The notes beneath the pieces were generated by a model. That model was given only the letters and a program-made list of their open reading frames with translations. It did no database searches and was not told the DNA's origin. Below are positions 1 through 8,320 of a stretch of 64,000 nucleotides of DNA, piece after piece (position 1 is the stretch's first letter; every line of letters begins with the position of its first letter). Source of the DNA: Aliisedimentitalea scapharcae (lineage in GTDB: Bacteria > Pseudomonadota > Alphaproteobacteria > Rhodobacterales > Rhodobacteraceae); contig NZ_CP123584.1 of NCBI RefSeq assembly GCF_045277565.1, positions 2,604,001 to 2,668,000 of the forward strand. Direction: 5' to 3'. The translations under genes and the position numbers were made by a program.

Positions 1-1350
1 AGTCGTCGGATCAACCCAGTGCAAGTCTTCAAAGACCATCAGCACCGGCTGTGTCTCAGAAAGCGCCAAAAGCTGGTCCCTCAGGGCCTCTAGCGTTCGC
101 TTTTTTCGGGCTTGCGGCGTCAGGTTGTGGGGCGCATAGCGACCTTCGTGCGGGATGGACAAAAGATCCGCAAATAGCCCGGCAACAGAGTCCACATTTT
201 TTGTAGTCCGTCCAAGCAGGGTCTCCAGTTTGTCCAGCTTGCGTGATGCGGGATCGTCCGCATCGATGGCGGCAGCATGGGTAAGCTGCGCAATTACAGG
301 GTAGAGCGCACTGTTTGTGTGGTGCGGCGAACATTGGTAGCGCAGTCGAATGTGGGGGCTCTCGGCCAGCTGATCGTGCAACATTTCGGTTAGCCGCGAC
401 TTGCCGATGCCGGGTTCGCCAGAGATCGTGACGACTTGGCCTTCGCCCATCTTGGCCTGATTCCAGCAATGAATGAGCGTGTGCATTTCACGGTCTCTGC
501 CGACAAATGTCGCGAGCGCACTGCTTCGCCGACCCTCAAAACGGCTTTCGACGTCCCGGATGCCCGACACATGCCAGGCCGCTACTGGCTCTGAAATCCC
601 TTTCAAAACCTGTTGCCCAAGTGCTGAGGCCTTTAACAGCCGTTTGATCAGGCCATATGTTGTCTCGTCGATAACAACGCACCCCGGCGCGGCCACGGTT
701 TGGAGCCGCGCGGCAAGATTGGGTGCAGGGCCGGAAATTGCCGCTACTTCAGATACCCCCCCGTCCACAACGTCGCCCGCAACGACAAGACCCGTTGCAA
801 TCCCAACGCGTGCCTGGAGCGGGTCATCGGGTGTTCCGTTCAGTTGACCGACTGCGCTCACCGAAGCAAGTGCTCCACGCACAGCCAGCTCGGCGTCGTC
901 CTCCTCGGCCCGTGGGTAGCCGAAGTAGACCAAAACACCGTCCCCAAGGTATTTGGCGACATAACCATCAAAGCGGCGCACACTCTCAGAAACGGCTTTC
1001 TGGAACGACTGGATGATCTCTCGGTACTCTTCCGGGTCAAGTTTCTGAGACAGTGCAGTTGAGCCGACCAGATCACAGAACATCACAGTTAACTGGCGTC
1101 GCTCGGCCTCGACGCGCATATGGGCATCCGCACCCTCATCGCCCAGGCCTTCTTCTCGAATACGATCTCTCGTGTCACGGATGCGAATTGCCTTCAATAT
1201 CCGACGGCGTGGGCCGAGAGGCAGGCCCATTTCCCTTAAATCGTCATCAGACAATTCGGAAAGATCGGCTGGCTCCAGCTCATTTTCAGAGAAGTTCGGG
1301 GCATATTTGGCCAGACCCAATTGGTCCAACCAGGTCGCGATGTCTGTCAT
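1..1350 (-). CDS. SAM-domain / class III adenylate-guanylate cyclase / AAA ATPase protein (3' end beyond window)
   Basis: Read on the minus strand from ATG at 1350, the frame is open to base 1 (450 codons), so the C-terminus lies outside the window. Residues about 1-55 look like a sterile-alpha-motif domain (MTDIATWLDQLGLAKYAPNF). A class III nucleotide cyclase catalytic domain follows, with RQLTVMFCDLVGSTALS near residue 90 (metal-binding Asp) and YVAKYLGDGVLVYFGYP. After it comes a P-loop ATPase with Walker A GEPGIGKSR and a Walker-B-like FEDLHWVDPTT at the window edge. This layout is known for large multidomain cyclases with an STAND-like ATPase and TPR tail. The start is supported by an AGGAGGAAGGGG stretch just upstream. 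The likely product is cAMP in a signalling role; the input signal cannot be inferred. Confidence 0.88.
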   Translation of the reverse strand, partial: MTDIATWLDQLGLAKYAPNFSENELEPADLSELSDDDLREMGLPLGPRRRILKAIRIRDTRDRIREEGLGDEGADAHMRVEAERRQLTVMFCDLVGSTALSQKLDPEEYREIIQSFQKAVSESVRRFDGYVAKYLGDGVLVYFGYPRAEEDDAELAVRGALASVSAVGQLNGTPDDPLQARVGIATGLVVAGDVVDGGVSEVAAISGPAPNLAARLQTVAAPGCVVIDETTYGLIKRLLKASALGQQVLKGISEPVAAWHVSGIRDVESRFEGRRSSALATFVGRDREMHTLIHCWNQAKMGEGQVVTISGEPGIGKSRLTEMLHDQLAESPHIRLRYQCSPHHTNSALYPVIAQLTHAAAIDADDPASRKLDKLETLLGRTTKNVDSVAGLFADLLSIPHEGRYAPHNLTPQARKKRTLEALRDQLLALSETQPVLMVFEDLHWVDPTT

Positions 1351-2109
1351 CCATTGCCCCTTCCTCCTTGACGCTTATCACAACGGCGTGGTCAACGAAA
1401 GAACGAGGCTGGAGAGACACCGATATCTCATGCGGGTCAAAAGTAACGGCAGTCCGCTTCATTGGATGCTCGAATTGGAGCATGTCAACTCCGATAGCTA
1501 CCAGTTTTGCCAAATGATCCTCGCATCCGTTGCCACGGTCCGCATCCCGAAAGTTGACGCAACATTGCAAAACTCGCTTCCTGCCTACAGAAGCCATTGA
1601 CGGCCAGTACAGCATCCAGGGCTTGTGCCGATGCGGCTGGTTCAGCCCAAAGTAGGCATTGGCCAAACACGGTGACGCCCCGATTTAGAACGAACTTCAA
1701 ACCTCTTGTTTACATCGCATGCACTGTTACGGACCTGTCGCAGTTTGATGCCGCTCCTGTGAAAGCATTTATTGCACCATGGGAGACGAATATGGGTACG
1801 AAACGGATGGACGAATTTCGATGGGATGCAGTTCGGACATGCCGGCGGTTGCGGGCGGCGATGCCGGCCTGGGTCTCTGCGATCTGTCTTTCGACGTCTC
1901 GCGCCAGGAGGCTCAGGCCGATCCGTATCACATAATGTATCCTGGTTTTGACCCGGCTTTGGTGGGGACCGCCACGCGCCATGCCGTTGGCACAGGCAAT
2001 GGCGGCAACCAAACCGGGATGGCCAGCCAGCCCGTGCTTGCGCCAGCCCGTGCCGGGGATGTCAGACCGCTCGACCTTTATTAGCGAGCGGCCAGGCCTG
2101 CGGGCAAAC
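1351..2109. other. Gene-poor stretch with no credible intact gene
   Basis: About 760 bases between the cyclase start and the pgi stop. Open frames on both strands are short, mutually overlapping and resemble no family I know, except the IS3-like fragment described separately at 1792. The longest minus-strand frame (1286-1666) runs into the cyclase start region and looks like a chance frame. The cyclase promoter should lie in the left part. I see no tRNA, terminator with a T tract, or repeat array. Confidence 0.6.
1792..1836 (+). pseudogene. Possible degraded IS3-family OrfA N-terminus
   Basis: The frame starting at ATG 1792 encodes MGTKRMDEFRWDAVR, which resembles the first residues of IS3-family OrfA helix-turn-helix proteins (the GTKR.DEFR.DAVR pattern is from memory). 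After about 15 codons the similarity ends and no OrfB/DDE integrase domain is visible, so at most this is a relic. A TGTTACGGACC stretch near 1725 could be a decayed terminal repeat, but no partner end was found. Chance similarity is a real alternative. Confidence 0.3.
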
Positions 2110-3717
2110 TCAGGTGTTGAAGGTCCGAAAGTAGCGCACAAGCGCCTCGGTCGAACCATCCTTGTCGGTCACGCTGTCGCAGCCGTCCAGAACCGGATGT
2201 AGGGACACGGCCAGTTCCTTGCCCAATTCGACGCCCCATTGGTCAAACGAATTGATCCCCAGGATAACGCCTTCGACAAACACCCGATGTTCATACAGCG
2301 CAATGATCCGTCCCAGAATGTCAGGGGTCAGCATTGGATAGATCAGAGTCGTTGACGGCCGGTTGCCCGGGAACACCCGATGGCGTGCCTGGCGTTCCAA
2401 TTCCTCGCCGGTCAGGCCCTTTGCCTGCATCCGCGCGCGCGCCTGATCCAGCGACCGCCCCAACATCAAGGCTTCGGATTGGGCAAAACAATTGGCAACC
2501 AGCAGTTTGTGATGCGCCTGCAACTCCGGTTCATGCCCGCGTGCCGCAACCAGAAATTCGCACGGGATCACCCGCGTACCCTGATGGATCAACTGAAAAA
2601 ACGCATGTTGCCCATTGGTTCCGGGTTCGCCCCAGACAACCGGTCCCGACGACACATCAAGAGCCGAGCCATCCACACGCACCTGTTTGCCATTGGATTC
2701 CATTTCCAATTGCTGGAAATAGGCCGACAGACGGATCAATCGCTGATCATATGGCAAAACCGCGCGGGTTCCATGACCGCATACCTGGTTGTGCCAGATC
2801 CCGACCAACGCCAACATGACCGGCATGTTCTGCCCCCAGGGTGCCGCCCGAAAATGTTCGTCCATCGCACGCCCACCGGCCAGAAACTGATCAAAACCAT
2901 CCGGCCCGATGGCAATCATCAGGCTTAACCCGATGGGCCCCCAGATTGAATACCGCCCTCCAACCCAATCTTCGAACCCAAAAACCTGATCCTGCGGGAT
3001 ACCAAAATCATCGGTCTTGTCCATCGCTGTGGACAGGGCTGCAAACTGGCGCTTTGGATCGCCACCTCCTGCACGCATCCAATCCCGCGCCGTGAACGCA
3101 TTGGTCATGGTTTCAATCGTGGTAAAGCTTTTTGAGGCGACGATCACCAGCGTGCGCTGTGGGTCCAGCCCCTTGAGCGTATCGCTGATATGGGCCCCAT
3201 CCACATTGGACACAAAATGGCACCGGGGACCATCATGATAGGGTGACAAAGCCAACACCGCCATCGCCGGTCCCAGATCGGACCCGCCAATCCCGATGTT
3301 GATGACATCTGTGATGCGGCCCCCTGCCCCGACGAGTTCACCAGATCTGAGCGCCTGGGAAAACGCCTTCATCCTGTCCAGCGTTTGCCGGATGCCAGGG
3401 CGAATGTCCGCCCCGTCCACCAGCAACTCTTCGCCGTCAGGGTCGCGCAGGGCCGTGTGCAGGACCGCGCGCCCTTCGGTCTGGTTGATCTCGCCCCCAG
3501 AGAACATCGCGTCGCGCCGTTGAGCAACATTGCTCCGTTCACACAGGTCAATCAACGCCGAACGAATGGAATCGTCCAGCTGGGTTTTAGAATAGTCAAA
3601 ATGCATATCCCCCAAGGAGACGCTAAAGTCCCGTGCTCGGGTGGGGTTTTCTTCAAAAAGCGAGCGCATCCGTCGCGTAACTGTCGCCGAACGCAAATCT
3701 TTCAATGCCGTCCACAT
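2110..3717 (-). CDS. pgi: Glucose-6-phosphate isomerase
   Basis: Interconverts glucose 6-phosphate and fructose 6-phosphate in the cytosol. The 535-aa protein carries the family signatures: NIGIGGSDLGPAM, FVSNVDGAHI, VASKSFTTIETMTNA in the sugar-phosphate-binding half, DWVGGRYSIWG, and the C-terminal INSFDQWGVELGK. ATG 3717 (MWTALKDLRS) is preferred over an in-frame TTG 14 codons upstream, because the family normally begins at about this point and ATG is the stronger codon; no strong ribosome-binding site is seen for either. It is the last gene of zwf-pgl-pgi, 127 bases after pgl. With the other two it feeds glucose carbon into the Entner-Doudoroff and pentose phosphate routes or recycles fructose 6-phosphate. 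Confidence 0.96.
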   Translation of the reverse strand: MWTALKDLRSATVTRRMRSLFEENPTRARDFSVSLGDMHFDYSKTQLDDSIRSALIDLCERSNVAQRRDAMFSGGEINQTEGRAVLHTALRDPDGEELLVDGADIRPGIRQTLDRMKAFSQALRSGELVGAGGRITDVINIGIGGSDLGPAMAVLALSPYHDGPRCHFVSNVDGAHISDTLKGLDPQRTLVIVASKSFTTIETMTNAFTARDWMRAGGGDPKRQFAALSTAMDKTDDFGIPQDQVFGFEDWVGGRYSIWGPIGLSLMIAIGPDGFDQFLAGGRAMDEHFRAAPWGQNMPVMLALVGIWHNQVCGHGTRAVLPYDQRLIRLSAYFQQLEMESNGKQVRVDGSALDVSSGPVVWGEPGTNGQHAFFQLIHQGTRVIPCEFLVAARGHEPELQAHHKLLVANCFAQSEALMLGRSLDQARARMQAKGLTGEELERQARHRVFPGNRPSTTLIYPMLTPDILGRIIALYEHRVFVEGVILGINSFDQWGVELGKELAVSLHPVLDGCDSVTDKDGSTEALVRYFRTFNT

Positions 3718-3844
3718 AAATTTCAATATCCCAAAGACTGCTGCCCGTCTGGGCGCCAACCCATCACCGAGAAGCCGCCAAACATAACAAAGCGCAACTG
3801 ATCGGGCGCAGATAAACCCTTGATTTCCAGCAATTGCAACAGGG

Positions 3845-4516
3845 TTATTCCGCCCAGTGGATCACGGTTTCGGACAAAACCGCCTGAATAGGTGCCTCTT
3901 CGGGCGGCAAAGACATCGCCCGCATCAAGGCCTCGCGCTTTTTCGAGCCATAGATCACCAGATGTTTGGACAACGCCCCGTCCAACACCCGCGCACTCAG
4001 GCTGATGCGGGTTTCGGGCTGGGTTTGTGGTTTCAGAACACTCAGGATCGGTGCGTGCTTGTCCAAGGCGGCCTCCAATCCGGGCGCACCGGGAAACAGG
4101 GATGCGGTGTGCATGTCTTCGCCCATCCCCAACAACAGAACCGACAAGGGCAGCTCGGGCGCAATCACGGCTTCCAATTCGGGCAGCACATCTTCCGGCT
4201 GCTCCGCCGGTGTGTGCAACGGCAGATATCGCGCCTTGGCTGCCCTGTTCACCAGCAACCGTTCCCGGATCAGTTTTTCATTGGACCGAGGGTCCGAATT
4301 GGGCACCCATCGTTCATCCGTTGGCAAGACATGTACCCGGTCCCAAGGCAGATCTGCCGCACATAGATCATCAAATATTGGCCCCGTCGTCGACCCACCC
4401 GCAACCGCAAGAGACGCCGTGTCATTGTGGAACAGATGACCGTCCAATTCGCCAGCCAATGTGCTTGCCAGATCAATCGCCAGCATGTCCCGATCCGGAT
4501 ATTCAACAATATTCAT
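3845..4516 (-). CDS. pgl: 6-phosphogluconolactonase
   Basis: Hydrolyses 6-phosphogluconolactone to 6-phosphogluconate, the step after Zwf. The 223-aa protein shows the DevB/Pgl hallmarks SLAVAGGSTTGPIFDDL near the N-terminus and VHVLPTDERWVPNSDPRSNE in the middle; the length is normal for the bacterial family. ATG 4516 overlaps the zwf stop codon (ATGA), so the two are probably translationally coupled. In-frame codons further upstream lie inside zwf and are not used here. Second gene of zwf-pgl-pgi. Confidence 0.95.
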   Translation of the reverse strand: MNIVEYPDRDMLAIDLASTLAGELDGHLFHNDTASLAVAGGSTTGPIFDDLCAADLPWDRVHVLPTDERWVPNSDPRSNEKLIRERLLVNRAAKARYLPLHTPAEQPEDVLPELEAVIAPELPLSVLLLGMGEDMHTASLFPGAPGLEAALDKHAPILSVLKPQTQPETRISLSARVLDGALSKHLVIYGSKKREALMRAMSLPPEEAPIQAVLSETVIHWAE

Positions 4517-5988
4517 GGGTTGATACCTCGCCATTCCCGTCCGTCCCTGCGCATCAACAGATCTGCGTCCGTCGGCCCTGCACTGCCGCTGGGATAGGGT
4601 TTGGGTGCATCGCCCCGCGCCTCCCAACCGGCAATAATCGGGTCCGTCCAGGCCCAGGCCGCTTCGACTTCGTCGCCGCGCATGAACAATGTCTGATTGC
4701 CCCGGATCACATCCGTGATCAACCGTTCATAGGCGTCCGGCGGATCACCGCCGTCCGGCCCCAGGGCCTCGGCGAACGTCATGTCCAATGGCACATCCAC
4801 CAGCCGCATCCCGCCGGGCCCAGGTTCCTTGATCGTCACCTTGAGCGTGATGCCTTCGTTGGGCTGCAGCCGGATCGACAACAGATTGGCGTGACGCCCC
4901 GCCTCTTCGCCAAAAATCGAATGCGGCGCATCCTTGAACATCACATTGATCACCGAAGACCGCGCCTTGAGCCGTTTGCCCGTGCGCAGGTAAAACGGTG
5001 TCCCCGCCCACCGCCAATTCGACAGATGGGTGCGCAGGGCAATGTAGCTTTCCGTGGTACTGCGGGGTTCACCCACCGATCCGCGATAGCTGGGATGGGG
5101 GTGATCGGGATCCAGACAGGCTTCGAATTGGCCGCGCACAATATGGTGTGGCAGAACCGCATCCAGCGCCCGGATCACCTTGAGCTTTTCATCACGCACC
5201 GCGTCGGGGTCAAATTTGGCGGGCGGCTCCATGGCAATCAAGCAGAGCAGCTGCATCAGGTGGTTCTGGATCATGTCCCGCATGGCCCCGGCCCGGTCGT
5301 AATACTCTTCTCGCCCGTCCACACCCACTGTTTCGGCCACGGTAATCTGGATGTGGTCCACGTACTGGCTGTTCCACAAGGGTTCGAACAACATGTTACC
5401 AAATCGCACGGCCATCAGGTTCTGGACCGTTTCCTTGCCCAGGTAATGGTCGATGCGGTAAATCTGACCTTCTGCGAAGTGGCGCGCCAAGGTGGCATTC
5501 AATGCCTGTGCGGACTCCAGATCATGACCAAAGGGCTTTTCCACCACGATCCGGGTATCGGGGCCTGCCATGCCGTGATGGCGCAACCGTTCAGCCAAGG
5601 GGCCGAACAATCGCGGACCGACGGAAAAATAAAACACCGTGACCCGCCCGGCGGCACATCCTTCGAGCTTGTGAACCAGTTCCGGCCAACCAGTTTCCCC
5701 CATCGCGTCCAGAGGCACGTAGTCCAGACGGCTCAGGAACTCTTGGACTGTTCCATCTTCGCAGGAGCGTGTTCCGCCATAGGTTTTGATCGCCTTGGCA
5801 CAAAATGCACGATAGGCGTCGAGGGTCATGTCAGAGCGCGCCGCGCCAATGATCCGGGCACTGTCAGGGATGTGACCTGTGCAGAACCGCCGGAACAATG
5901 CAGGCAGGATCTTGCGTTGCGCAAGATCTCCAGTACCGCCGAACACGACCAGATCGAACGGATCGACCGGTATGATGCGAGAAACCAT
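4513..5988 (-). CDS. zwf: Glucose-6-phosphate 1-dehydrogenase
   Basis: Oxidises glucose 6-phosphate to 6-phosphogluconolactone with NAD(P)+. It has an N-terminal Rossmann fold (FDLVVFGGTGDLAQRK) and the active-site block IYRIDHYLGKETVQN with the substrate-binding His and Lys. I place the start at ATG 5988 (MVSRIIPVDP, 491 aa), preceded by AGGACAG; an in-frame ATG at 6024 would add 12 residues that look atypical. First gene of zwf-pgl-pgi, divergent from the radical SAM gene at 6150, so its promoter should sit in 5989-6149. I could not recognise a sugar-responsive operator there. Confidence 0.96.
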   Translation of the reverse strand: MVSRIIPVDPFDLVVFGGTGDLAQRKILPALFRRFCTGHIPDSARIIGAARSDMTLDAYRAFCAKAIKTYGGTRSCEDGTVQEFLSRLDYVPLDAMGETGWPELVHKLEGCAAGRVTVFYFSVGPRLFGPLAERLRHHGMAGPDTRIVVEKPFGHDLESAQALNATLARHFAEGQIYRIDHYLGKETVQNLMAVRFGNMLFEPLWNSQYVDHIQITVAETVGVDGREEYYDRAGAMRDMIQNHLMQLLCLIAMEPPAKFDPDAVRDEKLKVIRALDAVLPHHIVRGQFEACLDPDHPHPSYRGSVGEPRSTTESYIALRTHLSNWRWAGTPFYLRTGKRLKARSSVINVMFKDAPHSIFGEEAGRHANLLSIRLQPNEGITLKVTIKEPGPGGMRLVDVPLDMTFAEALGPDGGDPPDAYERLITDVIRGNQTLFMRGDEVEAAWAWTDPIIAGWEARGDAPKPYPSGSAGPTDADLLMRRDGREWRGINP

Positions 5989-6149
5989 AATGTCTGTCCT
6001 ATCCCCTGTCTGTTCGTCAGTCATCCCTTAGTCATACCACTGACCAACACGGAAACATCACAACCTTGTCAGTCTCCTACTCAACGACTTTAACTTACTG
6101 GCTGCCATAGGCTAGAGCTATTGCGACCAGAGCGAGCAGGAATTCCCGA

Positions 6150-7115
6150 ATGAAAGACACAGTACCGCCTACTGCGCCATCTTCAGCCAATGTCGGAAAA
6201 TTCCAAGACCCTTTTGTGACGGCTGACGGATCCGAACGCGCGTCCGTACCGCTCAGCCACCCCGAAACCCTGTGGTTCAACACAGGAACCTTGTGCAACA
6301 TCGAATGTGAAAACTGCTATATTCTCAGTTCCCCGACAAATGACGCGCTGGTCTATTTGACGCTCGCAGAGATGGTCCCGTATCTGGACCAGATCGGTGA
6401 ACGCAAGTGGCCAGTGCGTGAAATCGGATTTACCGGCGGCGAACCTTTTATGAATCCCGACATGATCGCCATGACCCGGGCGGCGCTGGAACGTGGGTTT
6501 GATGTTCTGATCCTCACCAATGCGATGCGCCCTATGATGCGCAAATCCATGCGCCAGGGCTTGATCGACCTGAACACCGCCTTTCCGGGCAAGATCACGA
6601 TGCGGGTTTCTCTCGACCATTTTCGCCCCGCGCTCCACGACAAGGAACGCGGCACCGGAACCTTTGACAAGACGCTCGAAGGCATGGGCTGGTTGCGCGA
6701 CAACGGGTTTCGCATGGCCGTTGCCGGGCGCACGGTTTGGGGCGAGAGCGAAGAGCAATCTCGCGCCGGTTACCAGGCATTTTTCAAACAGAATGGATTT
6801 GAAATCGACGCGCTTAACCCAGGCCAGACGGTTCTGTTTCCCGAAATGGATATGACTGTCGAAGTTCCTGAAATAACAACGTCCTGCTGGGGAATACTGA
6901 AGAAAAAACCAGCAGAAGTCATGTGCGCGTCTTCGCGCATGGTGGTCAAACGCAAAGGCGCAGATCACCCGACGGTTCTGGCCTGCACGCTGCTGGCGTA
7001 TGATAAAGAGTTCGAACTTGGCGAAACGCTGAAGGACGCGGAACGGGACGTACAGCTGAACCACCCGCATTGCGCCAAATTCTGTGTTCTGGGCGGAGCC
7101 AGCTGTTCGGCCTAA
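6150..7115 (+). CDS. Radical SAM protein of unknown substrate
   Basis: 321-aa cytosolic enzyme. The 4Fe-4S motif is C49-x3-C53-x2-C56 in TLCNIECENCYI, followed by FTGGEPF (residues 94-100), the SAM-binding GGE element. The C-terminal third has additional cysteines, including C308, C312 and C319 in HPHCAKFCVLGGASC, which may bind an auxiliary cluster as in SPASM-like proteins. It stands alone: divergent from zwf, and convergent with the SYLF gene, with the two stop codons overlapping by four bases. There is no adjacent precursor peptide or partner. An AGCAGGAATTCC stretch precedes the ATG. The radical SAM assignment is sound; the substrate is unknown. Confidence 0.9.
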   Translation: MKDTVPPTAPSSANVGKFQDPFVTADGSERASVPLSHPETLWFNTGTLCNIECENCYILSSPTNDALVYLTLAEMVPYLDQIGERKWPVREIGFTGGEPFMNPDMIAMTRAALERGFDVLILTNAMRPMMRKSMRQGLIDLNTAFPGKITMRVSLDHFRPALHDKERGTGTFDKTLEGMGWLRDNGFRMAVAGRTVWGESEEQSRAGYQAFFKQNGFEIDALNPGQTVLFPEMDMTVEVPEITTSCWGILKKKPAEVMCASSRMVVKRKGADHPTVLACTLLAYDKEFELGETLKDAERDVQLNHPHCAKFCVLGGASCSA

Positions 7116-7828
7116 TTCAACTCTGGCGATTTCCAGTATTTTGTGCCCGTGGCCGAGGCATTGACCCGCCAGCCTTTTTTGCCGAGCGCGAAAAAGGCAC
7201 GACCGTCGACAAATCTGGCAACTTCCTGTGCCGTATCGTCACCGACCATCGTGCCACCTTCGGCAGTGGCATCATACCCGTTGTTCACAAAGGACAGGAA
7301 ATCCCCTTCTGTTGAAAACATGATGACAAATTGGGTGGCAAACCCACCAACTCCGAACGCCGCACCAACGCCGCCTGCCCCCATATTCATGTAGATGCGG
7401 CTTCCGGTGGTTTTATTGACGGCCACGCCGCGACCAAAACCGGCCGAAACCGGAAATAGCGTGATGTTTCTGGAATCAAAAACCGCATATCCTTCCGAGA
7501 TGGCATAGGCTTCGCGGGCGGATGCATTTTCGGCCAATAATCGCGTTTTGACATCAATGGCCATCGCGTCGATTTCGGCGCGCGTTTGTTCGGGTGTGTC
7601 TTCGTTGGAGGCAAGATCGACAGCCGAACCAACTGAATCTCCGACATAGTTCACGCCTTTTTCAACCGAATTTCCGACTGAATTCATGCCGTTTCCAATG
7701 GATTCTCCGGCCTTCTTTGCGCTATTGGAAATTTTCCCGAACACCCCGTCCGCGCCAGCGGGTCCATGTCCCGACGCAAACACCAGTGCCAACGCTGAAA
7801 CGATCGTTGCGATCAACTTGTTCGACAT
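7112..7828 (-). CDS. Secreted SYLF (YSC84-like) domain protein
   Basis: 238 aa beginning at ATG 7828, with GGGCATTTC upstream. A Sec signal peptide (MSNKLIATIVSALALVFASG) is followed by a low-complexity amphipathic segment rich in GxSxxNSVxxGxxYVGDS-type repeats (about residues 30-65). The SYLF lipid-binding domain then follows, with EGYAVFDSRNITLFPVSAGF and the glycine-rich NMGAGGVGAAFGVGG. Bacterial SYLF proteins are periplasmic or outer-membrane-associated and their role is poorly defined. The start 26 codons further upstream would hide the signal peptide and is not used. A second SYLF protein, a lipoprotein, is encoded at 40496. Confidence 0.85.
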   Translation of the reverse strand: MSNKLIATIVSALALVFASGHGPAGADGVFGKISNSAKKAGESIGNGMNSVGNSVEKGVNYVGDSVGSAVDLASNEDTPEQTRAEIDAMAIDVKTRLLAENASAREAYAISEGYAVFDSRNITLFPVSAGFGRGVAVNKTTGSRIYMNMGAGGVGAAFGVGGFATQFVIMFSTEGDFLSFVNNGYDATAEGGTMVGDDTAQEVARFVDGRAFFALGKKGWRVNASATGTKYWKSPELN

Positions 7829-7856
7829 GAAATGCCCTTTTGTGCGACGTGAGGAT

Positions 7857-8126
7857 CTAGTTGATAGTAAACTCCCCAACCACATTACGCCACTCTCCTG
7901 GCGCAATCATCTTGCGGTGCGAAAAACGCACGGAATGCAAGGGGCCATCCAGCTCGGATTGCCAGAATTCGATGAATTTGAACAGGTTCGGATGATCTGG
8001 TGCTAGATCGTATTCCTGCCATACAAATGTATTAAGAACGTGGATGTAATCAGGCATGCAATAGGTGAATTCCGCCGTTGTCAGCCCGTATCCCTTCAGC
8101 ATCAATTCGGTTGCGTTCTGCTCCAT
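7857..8126 (-). CDS. usg: Usg-like family protein
   Basis: 89-aa small cytosolic protein starting at ATG 8126 with a strong GGAGGTC eight bases upstream; longer in-frame extensions run back into the gyrA leader and lack such a site. The residues TELMLKGYGLTTAEFTYCMP, TFVWQEYDLAPDHPNLFKF and ELDGPLHSVRFSHRKMI match the small Usg-like family (PF06233, from memory), which is conserved in alphaproteobacteria and of unknown function. The preceding SYLF gene starts only 28 bases beyond its stop on the same strand, so the two may be co-transcribed. Divergent from gyrA. Confidence 0.85.
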   Translation of the reverse strand: MEQNATELMLKGYGLTTAEFTYCMPDYIHVLNTFVWQEYDLAPDHPNLFKFIEFWQSELDGPLHSVRFSHRKMIAPGEWRNVVGEFTIN

Positions 8127-8320
8127 ATTTGACCTCCGTTTCAAAGGGTGGTCAGGACATGCTAACATAAATTTTGTTAATTCTTCGCAAAAACATAACG
8201 TTACCGTATCTGGGAGAGGACTGGGCCGCTTTGCCCCCGAGTTTGGTTGCACGTCATATGCTGTGTCTGATAGAGTGCACACACAAAATATAGTCCCAAA
8301 GACAGAAACGGGCAGAACAC

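Noticed and set aside
1286..1666. Minus-strand 126-codon frame running into the cyclase start
   Set aside because: Overlaps the cyclase start by about 65 bases in another frame, no ribosome-binding site, and no similarity recognised.
4027..6093. Plus-strand open frame of 688 codons antisense to zwf and pgl
   Set aside because: It is Pro/Arg/His-rich low-complexity translation, a shadow of zwf (minus), which shows clear family motifs.
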